A model generated the notes under the pieces. The model was not told the origin of the DNA. It made no database searches and worked only from the letters and a program-made list of their open reading frames with translations. Below, in pieces: positions 41,235 through 49,491 of a stretch of DNA of 64,000 nt (within the stretch, counting starts at the first letter, position 1; every line of letters begins with the position of its first letter). Position numbers and translations under genes: made by a program. The stretch comes from Kribbella sp. CA-293567 (GTDB lineage: Bacteria > Actinomycetota > Actinomycetes > Propionibacteriales > Kribbellaceae), in contig NZ_CP114065.1 in assembly GCF_027627575.1 (NCBI RefSeq), forward strand, positions 6,882,001-6,946,000. Direction: 5' to 3'.

Positions 41235-41660
41235 ATGAGAGCAGTCGTGCAGCGGGTCAGTCAGGCGTCAGTGACGGTCGAGGGCGAGGTGGTCGGCGCG
41301 ATCGACCAGCCGGGCCTGATGGTCCTGCTCGGGGTCACCCATGACGACACCGCCGAGAAGGCGGCTGCCCTGGCCGCGAAGATCTGGACCCTGCGGATCC
41401 TGCGTGACGAGCGCTCCTGCGCCGACGAACAGGCACCGATCCTCGCCATCAGCCAGTTCACCCTGTACGCCGACACCCGCAAGGGCCGCCGCCCCTCCTG
41501 GAGCGCCGCCGCTCCTGGGCCGGTCTCCGAACCCCTGTACGACGCCTTCTGCGCCGCACTGGAGGCGCTGGGCGCGAAGGTCGAGCGTGGCCGCTTCGGC
41601 GCCGACATGCAGGTCGCGCTGACCAACGACGGACCGGTCACGCTGATCCTCGACGCGTGA
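41235..41660 (+). CDS. dtd: D-aminoacyl-tRNA deacylase
   Basis: A 141-residue protein starting [21 protein letters not shown]. The two DTD signature motifs are present: [16 protein letters not shown] and the C-terminal [12 protein letters not shown] (NxGPVT-type cis-Pro motif). It removes D-amino acids, and glycine from tRNA-Ala, from charged tRNAs. The stop codon lies inside an array of 7-bp repeats. An AGGATGG box precedes the ATG. Confidence 0.95.
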   Translation: MRAVVQRVSQASVTVEGEVVGAIDQPGLMVLLGVTHDDTAEKAAALAAKIWTLRILRDERSCADEQAPILAISQFTLYADTRKGRRPSWSAAAPGPVSEPLYDAFCAALEALGAKVERGRFGADMQVALTNDGPVTLILDA

Positions 41661-41710
41661 CGCGTGACGCGTGACGCGTGACACCTGACATTTGACGCCC
41701 GACGCCTGCC
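41655..41710. repeat. 7-bp tandem repeat across the dtd stop codon
   Basis: Four perfect GCGTGAC units (41655-41682) are followed by the variants ACCTGAC, ATTTGAC, GCCCGAC and GCCTGCC. The first unit supplies the dtd TGA stop. Confidence 0.85.
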
Positions 41711-41744
41711 CCGGCCCCCGGCCCCCGGCCCCGACGGCAACGAC

Positions 41745-41788
41745 AGGACCCCCGGACCGGATCTCGTGGATCCGGACCCGGGGGTCCT
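41745..41788. terminator. bidirectional terminator between dtd and the exported protein gene
   Basis: AGGACCCCCGG-CCGGATC pairs with GATCCGG-CCCGGGGGTCCT around a TCGTG loop. The genes on the two sides are convergent. Confidence 0.88.
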
Positions 41789-41847
41789 GGAGAGCTACCT
41801 GGCTGAATCGGTGAGGTTCGGCTCAGCGAGGTGAGGTGGTGGCTGGA

Positions 41848-43074
41848 TCAGCCGATCACACCGGCGGCCGAGTGGCCGAGGACAACCTTGGTGTTCAGGC
41901 TGTAGACGTCGATCACCAGGGCGTTGACGGACACGTACCGGCTCTGACGCACGACCTGGTTGAAGGTCAGCTTGGCGATACCGGGGATGTCCAGCGTTGC
42001 GTTCGGGCCCGTCTGGACCGGGTAGGTCTTGTTGCCGACCCGGATCGAGGCGATGCTCGAGGTGTGGTTCAGGCCGACCTTGCCGTTCTTCGTCTTCCAC
42101 GCGGAGGCGGAGGACTCGATGGCACCGATCTGCAGCTTGCCGACCCGGACACCCGCGACGTGCGAGGTGAAGTTGACGGCCGACTTCTCGGCCCCCATGT
42201 AGCCGTTCTTCGTGGTGAACGCCGCACCCACGTAGGCGACCTTGGGGATGACGACCTCGGCGGTCGCGTTCCGGACGGTCTTGCCCTCCGTGCCCTGGCA
42301 GGTGGCCTGGTAGGCGGTCTTGCCGGACTTGACCAGCTTGTCGACGTGCGCGGTCGACACGTACGCGTCACCGATCACCATCGCGGTGGCCGGCTTGGTG
42401 ATCTCCGCGCGGGTCTTCAGGACGGCGACGTCCACGCCCTCGGGGATGTAGCGGTTCTTCACGGTCGCGTGCAGCACGACGGCCTGCGAGTACGAGTAGA
42501 TCCCGGAGCCGGTCTTCACGCCACCGACGCGGTTCAGCACGATGTAGCCCAGGCCCGGAACGGCGACCTTGAAGTTCGGGCTCGGCTTCAGCAGCGACGG
42601 CACGTTGACGCCGCCGATCCGCACCGCGGCGAAGGTGGTGTTGCCGCTGTAGGACAGCTGGCCGTTCTTGTAGACCGACGTGGTCGTGGTCTTCGCGCCG
42701 ACCAGGTGCAGCAGGTTGCCGAGCCGGATGTCGGCGGCGGTCGCGTTGCTGGTCACACCGTTGCCACGGGCGTCGTTGAACGACTTCGTGTCGGTGGTGA
42801 CGGTCTGCGCGATGGCGTGGTTGTTCACGTTCGCGGTCGCGGTGTCGTTGCGATCCGAGGCGTTCGTGTTGGTGGTGCAGCTGAACTGCGCGACGGTCGT
42901 CGGGCCGCTGCCCACGACGCCGGCCTGCACGTCGGTGGCGAACGCGTAGCCGCTACGACCGAAAACCGAGCTGGCGGACGCCGAACCCGAGGTCAGCGCA
43001 ATCGTGGAAGCCACGCCGACAGCCGCCGCAACTCCGACGGCAGCGAGCTTCTTGTATCCGATGCGGGGTCTCAT
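41848..43074 (-). CDS. exported choice-of-anchor-P-like protein
   Basis: A 408-residue secreted protein with a signal peptide ending SGSASASS near residue 34. The mature part is rich in Ala, Val, Thr, Ser and Asn and built of two related beta-rich halves (RSGYAFATDVQAGVVGSGPT, VIGDAYVSTAHVDKL; both with SAI/SSIA-type VRIG/IRVGN motifs). It has no sortase motif or membrane helix at the C-terminus. Actinobacterial proteins of this layout are annotated as choice-of-anchor P. Function is unknown, probably surface or secreted. GGGAGGAGGGG before the ATG is a strong ribosome binding site. Confidence 0.7.
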   Translation of the reverse strand: MRPRIGYKKLAAVGVAAAVGVASTIALTSGSASASSVFGRSGYAFATDVQAGVVGSGPTTVAQFSCTTNTNASDRNDTATANVNNHAIAQTVTTDTKSFNDARGNGVTSNATAADIRLGNLLHLVGAKTTTTSVYKNGQLSYSGNTTFAAVRIGGVNVPSLLKPSPNFKVAVPGLGYIVLNRVGGVKTGSGIYSYSQAVVLHATVKNRYIPEGVDVAVLKTRAEITKPATAMVIGDAYVSTAHVDKLVKSGKTAYQATCQGTEGKTVRNATAEVVIPKVAYVGAAFTTKNGYMGAEKSAVNFTSHVAGVRVGKLQIGAIESSASAWKTKNGKVGLNHTSSIASIRVGNKTYPVQTGPNATLDIPGIAKLTFNQVVRQSRYVSVNALVIDVYSLNTKVVLGHSAAGVIG

Positions 43075-43259
43075 GACCCCTCCTCCCTGAGTGATGACAT
43101 GACCCTAGTGAGCGGGCCAGGACACAGACACAACTCATTCGGTCGCGGTAGGTAACGAGCTGTGCCCTCTCCGAGATCAAACCGTTACCTTGAGAACTCG
43201 CTGACGAAACAACGAAAGCCCTGTACGGGAAGGGAATCCGTACCGGGCCCGGACAAGCC

Positions 43260-43292
43260 GAAGAGCCCGTCGCGCAAGCAAACGGGCCCTTC
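43260..43292. terminator. terminator after the DUF1416 gene
   Basis: GAAGAGCCCGT pairs with ACGGGCCCTTC around CGCGCAAGCAA with one mismatch, 21 bp after the stop codon of the DUF1416 gene on the minus strand. Confidence 0.75.
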
Positions 43293-43312
43293 GGGGTCAG
43301 CAAACTACCAAG

Positions 43313-43609
43313 TCAGACGGCGACGGCCACCTCGGCCACCTCGCCGAACTGGGCCACCACCTGGCGGTCGACCGGGTCGGCCTTCGGCGCCAGCGTGCGC
43401 AGCGTCCAGGTTCCGGGAGCCGCGAAGAAGCGGAAGTGCCCGGTCGCGGAGGTCGGCACCTCGGCGGTGAACTCACCGGTGGAGTCGAGCAGCCGCACGT
43501 AGGCCCCGCCGACCGGCTCCTCGCCGCGCAGCACCTGGCCCTGGATCACGGCTTCCTTGTCGATGTCGACCCCCTTGAGGTCGAGGCCGCCCTTCTTGGC
43601 GCCGCACAT
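43313..43609 (-). CDS. sseC: DUF1416 protein (SseC family)
   Basis: A 98-residue protein starting MCGAKKGGLDLKGVDIDKEAVIQG, typical of SseC. The rest is a transthyretin/carboxypeptidase-regulatory-like beta-sandwich (VRLLDSTGEFTAEVPTSATGHFRFFAAPGTWTLR). In mycobacteria sseC follows the cysA-type thiosulfate sulfurtransferase gene, and here it follows the sulfurtransferase by one base. It is believed to be a partner of the sulfurtransferase; no activity is established. A Cys at position 2 is conserved in the family. Confidence 0.9.
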   Translation of the reverse strand: MCGAKKGGLDLKGVDIDKEAVIQGQVLRGEEPVGGAYVRLLDSTGEFTAEVPTSATGHFRFFAAPGTWTLRTLAPKADPVDRQVVAQFGEVAEVAVAV

Positions 43610-43610
43610 G

Positions 43611-44459
43611 TCAGGCCTTCCCGGGCTCGTCGCCGAGCGCCACCGGTACGCCGACCAGCGAACCCCACTCGGTCCACGAACCGTCGTAGTTCTTGACGTT
43701 CTCCTGGCCGAGGAGCTCGTGCAGCACGAACCAGCTGTGCGCCGAGCGCTCGCCGATCCGGCAGTACGCGATGGTGTCCTTGCCGAAGTCCACGCCGGCG
43801 TCGGCGTACAGGGTCTTCAGCTCCTCGTCGGCGCGGAAGGTGCCGTCGTCGTTGGCCGCCTTGCTCCACGGGATGCTGGCCGCGGTCGGGATGTGCCCGG
43901 CGCGCTGGGCCTGCTCCTGCGGCAGGTGGGCCGGGGCGAGCAGCCGGCCGGCGTACTCGTCGGGGCTGCGGACGTCGACCAGGTTCTTGACGCCGATGGC
44001 CTGCTCGACCTCGTCGCGGAAGGCGCGGATCGCGAGGTTCGGCTCCTTGGCCTGGTACTGGGTGGCCTCGCGCTTGACCACCTCGTCGGTCAGCTCGCGG
44101 CTGTCCAGCTCCCAGCGCTTGCGGCCGCCGTCGAGCAGCCGGACGTCGCTGTGGCCGTAGAGCTTGAAGTACCAGTACGCGTAGGCCGCGAACCAGTTGT
44201 TGTTGCCGCCGTAGAGCACCACGGTGTCGTCGTTCTTGACGCCCCGCTCCGACAGCAGCGCGGAGAACTGCTCCTGGTTGACGAAGTCGCGCCGGACCTG
44301 GTCCTGCAGGTCCTGCTTCCAGTCCAGCTTGATCGCACCGGCGATGTGGCCGGCGTCGTACGCCGAAACGTCTTCGTCGACCTCGATCAGGACGACGTCG
44401 GCGTCACTCTTGTGCTCCTCGACCCAGTCGGCCGAGACGAGCGAGGATTCCCTGCTCAT
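43611..44459 (-). CDS. thiosulfate sulfurtransferase (rhodanese, CysA/SseA type)
   Basis: A 282-residue tandem rhodanese protein. The active Cys233 sits in TIAYCRIGERSAH, the CRIGERS loop that separates this group from plain rhodaneses. The N-terminal domain is the inactive one (VVLYGGNNNWFAAYAYWYFKLYG in place of a Cys). It transfers sulfur from thiosulfate to cyanide or other thiols in vitro. The gene order (leader, DUF4395, sulfurtransferase, DUF1416) matches the mycobacterial cysA2-sseC2 region. Confidence 0.92.
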   Translation of the reverse strand: MSRESSLVSADWVEEHKSDADVVLIEVDEDVSAYDAGHIAGAIKLDWKQDLQDQVRRDFVNQEQFSALLSERGVKNDDTVVLYGGNNNWFAAYAYWYFKLYGHSDVRLLDGGRKRWELDSRELTDEVVKREATQYQAKEPNLAIRAFRDEVEQAIGVKNLVDVRSPDEYAGRLLAPAHLPQEQAQRAGHIPTAASIPWSKAANDDGTFRADEELKTLYADAGVDFGKDTIAYCRIGERSAHSWFVLHELLGQENVKNYDGSWTEWGSLVGVPVALGDEPGKA

Positions 44460-44471
44460 TGAATGCTGCTC

Positions 44472-44924
44472 CTAAGTGGTGGTAGCGGTGGATGGCGTAC
44501 GAATGCGATGGATCAGCAGATAGGCCTCGCAGCCGAGGCAGAGCCCGACGGTGGCGTTCACGAGCGCGGCGACCAGGGCGAACCCGGTGGCGACCACGGC
44601 GAGCAGCTCGGCACCGGCGAAGTACCCGGCCAGCCCGAGCACGGCGAAGACCAGCCCGACCAGCTGGGCGAACCGCGGCGGCGCCGCGTCCTCCAGCTCC
44701 GCCGGCGGGCCGAGCCGGGGCCGGACGAGCCGCTTGAACAGCAACCCGTACGGCGAGGCCTGGACGCCCAGGGCGACCGAGATCGCGAACACGACGGCCT
44801 GGACCGCGAGCGGCCACGGGTTGTTCAGCACCAGGGTGAGCGCCAGGACGACCGTCGTCAGCACGGCGGCGAACCGGAGCCCGCGCGGATCGACCTGGGG
44901 TTGTGCTGCCGTCTTGCTGGACAT
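44472..44924 (-). CDS. DUF4395 membrane protein with CLGCE motif
   Basis: A 150-residue protein with four hydrophobic segments (FAAVLTTVVLALTLVLN, LAVQAVVFAISVALGV, LVGLVFAVLGLAGYFAGAELLAVVATGFALVAALV) and a terminal CLGCEAYLL motif whose CxxC may carry sulfur or metal. DUF4395 proteins often occur with sulfurtransferases and thioredoxin-like proteins, as here. The downstream sulfurtransferase follows after 12 bp. The gene is the first one after the leader peptide, 115 bp downstream of it. Confidence 0.85.
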   Translation of the reverse strand: MSSKTAAQPQVDPRGLRFAAVLTTVVLALTLVLNNPWPLAVQAVVFAISVALGVQASPYGLLFKRLVRPRLGPPAELEDAAPPRFAQLVGLVFAVLGLAGYFAGAELLAVVATGFALVAALVNATVGLCLGCEAYLLIHRIRTPSTATTT

Positions 44925-45038
44925 GACGACTCCCGGAGAAGGAGGTGGTTCGAGCCGGACCCGCCCGGGGATTGCGGGAGGCGACGTACTGGAACCGTGC
45001 TCAGCTACCGGTTCCGGAGCGCTCGGGACGCCGCCTGG

Positions 45039-45119
45039 TCAGTAGGGACGACACAGGGACGAGCGCATGCGGCAGTTGTCCACTGCCCTGCGCTTGGTCA
45101 GCCATGTCGTGTACTCCAC
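45039..45119 (-). CDS. cysteine-responsive leader peptide
   Basis: A 26-codon frame, GTG start: MEYTTWLTKRRAVDNCRMRS then SLCRPY. The core RRAVDNCRxxSSLCR matches the R-x-V-D-x-C-R pattern of the small peptides found upstream of actinobacterial sulfur assimilation genes, where starvation for cysteine stalls the ribosome and changes downstream expression. Two Cys codons lie at positions 16 and 23. It lies upstream of the DUF4395 / sulfurtransferase / DUF1416 operon. A TACTCT hexamer ends 7 nt before the GTG, so the transcript may be leaderless. Confidence 0.6.
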   Translation of the reverse strand: MEYTTWLTKRRAVDNCRMRSSLCRPY

Positions 45120-45126
45120 GTTCCCG

Positions 45127-45132
45127 AGAGTA
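45127..45132 (-). promoter_or_regulatory. -10 hexamer for the leader peptide and sulfurtransferase operon
   Basis: TACTCT on the minus strand, separated by 7 nt from the GTG at 45119. Confidence 0.45.
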
Positions 45133-45144
45133 CGGATACCTGTG

Positions 45145-45165
45145 GGGACCACCAGCAATGGTCCC
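45145..45165. terminator. short inverted repeat downstream of the RDD gene
   Basis: GGGACCA and TGGTCCC, 7 bp each, with a 7-nt loop. It lies 31 bp after the RDD stop and just upstream of the next operon's promoter. It could end RDD transcription or be an operator for the sulfur genes. Confidence 0.4.
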
Positions 45166-45195
45166 ACCTGATGAGACAACTGATCACATGCTGGA

Positions 45196-46035
45196 TCAGG
45201 ACTGCCGGCCCACCACCACGTTCGTCTTGGCGGCCTTGTCGTGCAGGGCCTGCTTCTTGTCGTCCCACAGCGGCCAGAGGTAGTTGATCAGGCCGAGGAA
45301 GCTGAACAGCGTGCCGACCACCGGGATCCAGCCGAGCAACTGGAACCCGAAGTCCACGCCGAACCGCTTGGCGACGGCCGAGCCGGGCGGGGGGCCGGCG
45401 ACGTCACGCAGCCGCACGCTGATGCCGACCGCCATCTTGCCGAGGGTCGCGCCCCTGCGGGTCAGCATCAGGTACTCGTAGAGGAACGAGATGACCAGCG
45501 AGATCACCGCCACCGGGATCAGCCACTTGTACAGCTCCGGCGGCAGCTCGGTGTTGATCGGCGGCGGCTCGGCACCCCTGGACGCCGCGTCGAAGTCGTC
45601 GCGCAGTTCGTCGATCATGATCTCGATCGCCCGCCAGTAGAAATAGCCGGCGAACGGCATCGTGATGAAGAACAGCACGAAGCTGTCGATGATGCGGGCC
45701 AGCACCCGCTTCCACCAGCCGGCCAGCGGCTGACCGTCCGGTGTCGCCGGAACGCGCGGCCCATAGCCGAAACCCTGCTGCTGCGAGTACCCCTGCTGCG
45801 GCCCGTATCCCTCGCGGCCCATGCCGGGCTGCCCGAGGCCAGGCACGAAGCCCTGCTGCCCCTGCTGCTGCGCCTGCCCGCTCCCCGGCTGTCCTGCGGC
45901 CGGCTGCCCGAACTGCCCCGGGTAAGGCGGCGGCCCCTCGCGAGGGCGGCGGTAGTCCGTCCAGAACCCGCCGTCCCAGTACCGCTGCTGGGTCGGGTCC
46001 TGCGGATCGTCGTACCAGCCGGCGGGGAAGCTCAT
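45196..46035 (-). CDS. RDD family membrane protein with DUF2510-type N-terminus
   Basis: A 279-residue protein. It starts MSFPAGWYDDPQDPTQQRYWDGGFWTD, a DUF2510 segment with conserved Trp residues, followed by a Gln/Gly/Pro-rich linker to about 105. The RDD domain (110-275) has WWKRVLARIIDSFVLFFITMP with the characteristic Arg and Asp, LLTRRGATLGKMAVGI-like RRGATLGKM and WDDKKQALHDKAAKT. RDD proteins are membrane proteins that may work as ion exchangers or chaperones. The ATG at 46035 replaces a TTG two codons upstream. Confidence 0.88.
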   Translation of the reverse strand: MSFPAGWYDDPQDPTQQRYWDGGFWTDYRRPREGPPPYPGQFGQPAAGQPGSGQAQQQGQQGFVPGLGQPGMGREGYGPQQGYSQQQGFGYGPRVPATPDGQPLAGWWKRVLARIIDSFVLFFITMPFAGYFYWRAIEIMIDELRDDFDAASRGAEPPPINTELPPELYKWLIPVAVISLVISFLYEYLMLTRRGATLGKMAVGISVRLRDVAGPPPGSAVAKRFGVDFGFQLLGWIPVVGTLFSFLGLINYLWPLWDDKKQALHDKAAKTNVVVGRQS

Positions 46036-46081
46036 CGCCAAAGCATCACGTATCGGCAGGTCGCCGCGCTATCCGGGGCCG

Positions 46082-46546
46082 CTACCTGGCGGAGCTGCTC
46101 GCGTCGACCGCGACACCGAGGGCTGCGATCACGTCCGCCTTGCGCGGCTGGCCGCTGGCTCGGGTCACGATCGCGCCGCTCGCGTCCAGCACCAGCACCG
46201 TCGGCGTCCGCATGATGTCGAGCCGGCGGACCAGCTCGAGGTGGGACTCCGCGTCCAGCTCGACGTGCCGGACCCCGGCGACCATCGACTCGACCTCGGC
46301 CAGCGTGCGGCGGGTGGCCCGGCAGGGCGCGCAGAAGGCCGACGAGAACTGCAGCATCGTGGCCCGCTCACCGAGCTCGCCACCGAGCTCCGCGGCCGAG
46401 ACCCGCTCCACCGCCGCCGACTTGTCCTCCACTGCTCCTCCACGTCTCGCCCGGCCCCGGAACCGTCCGTCGAACCGGGACTTCAGCACGCTCAGCACGA
46501 CGCCGAGGACGACGGCGCCGACCAGCACGATGATCCCTGGGCTCAT
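46082..46546 (-). CDS. thioredoxin-like protein (ThiX type)
   Basis: A 154-residue protein with an N-terminal membrane helix (PGIIVLVGAVVLGVVLSVLKS) and a thioredoxin domain. The active motif is SAFCAPCRA (CAPC). A cis-Pro is seen in MRTPTVLVLDA. It sits on the way to the sulfurtransferase operon; in mycobacteria thiX is next to cysA2. The domain probably faces the outside or is membrane tethered on the inner side; topology cannot be settled. The ATG at 46546 gives MSPGII. Confidence 0.85.
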   Translation of the reverse strand: MSPGIIVLVGAVVLGVVLSVLKSRFDGRFRGRARRGGAVEDKSAAVERVSAAELGGELGERATMLQFSSAFCAPCRATRRTLAEVESMVAGVRHVELDAESHLELVRRLDIMRTPTVLVLDASGAIVTRASGQPRKADVIAALGVAVDASSSAR

Positions 46547-46682
46547 GACAATCCAGCGTACGTCGGCGCCCAATACGCTCCGCCGCTCGTTCACTGGGTG
46601 GACCGGCGTTAAACCACAAATCGTCGGCACCGCATTTCAAACGGACGTTTAGGCCGCCGGCCGGATAATTGACCGGTAAGGA

Positions 46683-47831
46683 TCAGCCGGCGGCGACGGT
46701 GATGACCACCCGGCGGTTTTTCTGCCGATTGGCATCCGAGCTGTTCGGAACGGCCGGAGCCGCCTCGCCGAAACCTTTGGTGCTGATCCGCGCGGCCGGG
46801 AATTTCTCGATTCCGATCAGGTAGGACGCGACCGCCTGCGCCCGCCGCTCGGACAGCCGCAGCCCGTACGTCGCGTCACCGCGATCGTCGGTGTGGCCCT
46901 CGACCCGCAGCTTCGCCCCCGGCGCTCCGGCCTTGATCTTCAGCGCGATGGCATGCAGCGCCTTGGCCGCGTCCGGACGGATCGTGGCCTGATCGGTATC
47001 GAACAGGACATCGCCGGGAGCGACGTAGGAGACCGCGCCCTCGCCGGTGAAGACGTCGACCTTGTCCTGGCCGGGCAGTTTGCGCGACTCCAGCCGGGCC
47101 GGGTCGACGTCCACGTCCGGCAACTGCAGCTCGGGCACCTTCACCGTCGGGACGCGCAGGTCGGGAACCTCTCCCTCACCCCGGACGAAACCACCGGGTC
47201 TGGCGGCGCCGTTCCGGGACACTCCCCGCCGTACGACGCCCTTGCGGGTCACCGTGGGCAGCACGCCCTTCGTCTCGACCTGGCAGATCTGCGGTGAGGT
47301 GACGGCAGGCGCGTTCCGGCCCGGCACGGTGACGCCGGGAAACTCCTTGCCGCTGCCGGTCAGCGTGCTGCCGGTCAGCGTGCTGCCGGGAATCGTCACG
47401 GGCGGGATCGTCGCGCCGGTGATCTTGATCGCGCCCAGGCAGCCGCCAGGGGCGTCGTACCGGATGACGCAGCCGGCCGGGACGGTCTGCGCCGGGATGG
47501 TGAAGCCCTCCATCGCCGTCTTCTGCTGACCGCCGGAGTCGTAGGTGAGCGGCGGGACCGCCACCTCGGCCACGGTGGCCGGAGGCAACTGCTCGACGGT
47601 CCGGCCAGGGCCGGGCGTGCACTCCGGGTCCGGCGCGGGCGTCGGCGGAGTACTGGAAGCACTGGTCGTGGAGGGTGTGCCGGGGGTGGCCGAGACGGTC
47701 GCGGAGCCGGGCGCCGACGGCGGCACGGAGCCCCCGGAAGAAGGTTTCCCGTCGTCGTCGCAAGCCACCAGCGCACCGGTCACCGCAATCGCGAGTAAAC
47801 AACTCCTCACCAGCCGTGACCTATTTCGCAT
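46683..47831 (-). CDS. OmpA-family C-terminal domain lipoprotein
   Basis: A 382-residue lipoprotein with lipobox ALVAC (Cys24). The linker is Ser/Thr/Pro-rich. The middle contains TIPPVTIPGSTLTGSTLTGSG, a pentapeptide-like stretch. The last 115 residues are an OmpA-like peptidoglycan-binding domain with VLFDTDQATIRPDAAKAL, VEGHTDDRGDATYGLRLSERRAQAV and NRRVVI. Such a protein tethers the membrane to the cell wall. It lies just before the exopolysaccharide cluster but in the opposite direction. Confidence 0.85.
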   Translation of the reverse strand: MRNRSRLVRSCLLAIAVTGALVACDDDGKPSSGGSVPPSAPGSATVSATPGTPSTTSASSTPPTPAPDPECTPGPGRTVEQLPPATVAEVAVPPLTYDSGGQQKTAMEGFTIPAQTVPAGCVIRYDAPGGCLGAIKITGATIPPVTIPGSTLTGSTLTGSGKEFPGVTVPGRNAPAVTSPQICQVETKGVLPTVTRKGVVRRGVSRNGAARPGGFVRGEGEVPDLRVPTVKVPELQLPDVDVDPARLESRKLPGQDKVDVFTGEGAVSYVAPGDVLFDTDQATIRPDAAKALHAIALKIKAGAPGAKLRVEGHTDDRGDATYGLRLSERRAQAVASYLIGIEKFPAARISTKGFGEAAPAVPNSSDANRQKNRRVVITVAAG

Positions 47832-48144
47832 TGGCCAAGTCTCGCATGCGGGACGGACCGGCGGAAATGCCGCCGGGGCCGGTGTTACTCGCCGATTAAT
47901 GTTGCGTGAACGATGCCGAAGTCAGCAGCGCCCGGCGGCCGCAACGGCTAGTTTCAGGGCTGGCCGCACCGCGTTGACGCCGACGGCGGGGGCGACTATT
48001 TTCGACGGAGGCTGCGAACAGGTCGGTGACTGTCCGCAGCCGATCGCAGGACGACCGACGTGAGGTGCGGTCGCGAGGCGTCACCTGACCCAGGGGTGTG
48101 GTCGGGTGAAAATTCGACCGCATTGTGCGGTGGGGGGTTAAGGA
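47832..48144. other. intergenic region before the polysaccharide cluster
   Basis: About 310 bp with no gene. It is locally A/T-richer than its surroundings (GATTAATGTTGCG, GACTATTTTCGAC, GTGAAAATTCGACC) and must hold the promoters for the OmpA-like gene and the GT2 operon. A GGGTTAAGGA sequence precedes the GT2 start. No riboswitch was recognised. Confidence 0.6.
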
Positions 48145-49491
48145 ATGATTGTGTCGAATCTGCCCGTCAGCCGATTGAGCCTGGCTGAGATCTGGGACCG
48201 CATCGCCCAATTCTCGATCTCGACGGACGACCTTTCGCAATGGCGAAGTCTGATTCCGCTGGCCGCCGCCGGAATTGTCGTCTGGGCGCTCTGGCTCTAC
48301 CGATTCTTTTTGTCCCGGCTGGCCGGGCCGATCGAAAACGACTTCACCACCACCACGTCGGTGGTGGTTCCTTCCTTCCATGAGGATCCCGACATCCTGA
48401 TGCGCTGCCTGGAGTCCTGGCGGCATCAGAACCCCGACGAGATCATCATCGTCCTGGACGTCGCGGACACCGAGGCGTACCAGCGCCTGGTCGCGCTGGA
48501 CGACCCGCGGATCAACCCGATCCTGTTCAAGCACGCGGGCAAGCGGTCCGCGCTCGGCGTCGGGATCCGGGTCGCCACCTCGGAGGTGCTGGTCCTGGTC
48601 GACTCCGACACCAGCTGGGAGCCGGGACTGCTGAAGGCCGTCCAGCGCCCCTTCATCGACCCCGAGGTCGGCGCGGTCAGCACCCAGCAGAACGTGCACG
48701 AGCGCACCACCAGCGTCTGGCGCCGGGTCGCCAACTGGCTGGTCAACCTCCGCTACTACGACTACGTGCCCGCGATGGGCCGGGCCGGCGCGGTCGCCTG
48801 CGTCTCGGGCCGCACCGGCGCCTACCGGCGCAGCGTCGTACTGCCGGTGCTGGAGAACCTGGAGAACGAGTTCTTCCTCGGCCGGCGGTGCATCGCCGGT
48901 GACGACGGCCGGCTCACCTGGCTGGTACTTGCCTCCGGCTACAAAACCGTGCACCAGTCGTCGGCGCGCGCGCTGTCGATGTTCCCGGCCACCTTCCGGG
49001 CGTTCGCCAAGCAGCGGATCCGCTGGAGCCGCAACTCCTACCGCTGCTACCTGACGGCCGTCTACAAGGGCTGGCTGTGGCGGGTGCCGCTGGTCACCAA
49101 GGTGACCGTGCTGCAGATCCTGCTGACGCCGATCACGATGGGCATCACCATCGGCTACCTGGTGTTCAGCCGGCTGGAGTGGACCTGGCAGAGCTACACG
49201 CTGGCCATCATCTGGATGACGATCGCCCGCGGCATCCGCGGCATCTCACACCTGCGCAGGCATCCGGGCGAGATCCTGCTCCTCCCGCTGATCACCGTGG
49301 TCGTCATCCTGATCGCGCTGCCGATCAAGCTCTACGCGTTCGTGACGATGAACCACCAGGGCTGGCTGACCCGCTCCGAGGACTCCGTCGGCGGCGAGGG
49401 CCAGGACGCGGCCTCGCTGATCCGGCCGAACCAGACCACCACCTCGACCACCGGTCTCCAGCCCGCTCTGCAGAACGAGACCGCCTCATGA
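48145..49491 (+). CDS. processive family-2 glycosyltransferase (hyaluronan/cellulose synthase-like)
   Basis: A 448-residue membrane glycosyltransferase. One helix near 35-53 precedes the catalytic domain, and several follow from about 320 to the end. Catalytic motifs: first Asp region SVVVPSFHEDP, DSDTSWEP (D153, D155), GDDGRLTW (D253, D254) and QRIRW (290-294, the Q-R-x-R-W type) show a polymerising GT2. It probably makes and exports a polysaccharide from a UDP-sugar. The downstream UDP-glucose dehydrogenase suggests that glucuronate is a component. The ATG of the next gene overlaps the stop by 4 bp. Confidence 0.88.
   Translation: MIVSNLPVSRLSLAEIWDRIAQFSISTDDLSQWRSLIPLAAAGIVVWALWLYRFFLSRLAGPIENDFTTTTSVVVPSFHEDPDILMRCLESWRHQNPDEIIIVLDVADTEAYQRLVALDDPRINPILFKHAGKRSALGVGIRVATSEVLVLVDSDTSWEPGLLKAVQRPFIDPEVGAVSTQQNVHERTTSVWRRVANWLVNLRYYDYVPAMGRAGAVACVSGRTGAYRRSVVLPVLENLENEFFLGRRCIAGDDGRLTWLVLASGYKTVHQSSARALSMFPATFRAFAKQRIRWSRNSYRCYLTAVYKGWLWRVPLVTKVTVLQILLTPITMGITIGYLVFSRLEWTWQSYTLAIIWMTIARGIRGISHLRRHPGEILLLPLITVVVILIALPIKLYAFVTMNHQGWLTRSEDSVGGEGQDAASLIRPNQTTTSTTGLQPALQNETAS

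Noticed and set aside
47900-48144. Cyclic di-GMP or cyclic di-AMP riboswitch before the polysaccharide cluster
   Set aside because: The leader was read for the conserved core sequences of both classes and they were not found.
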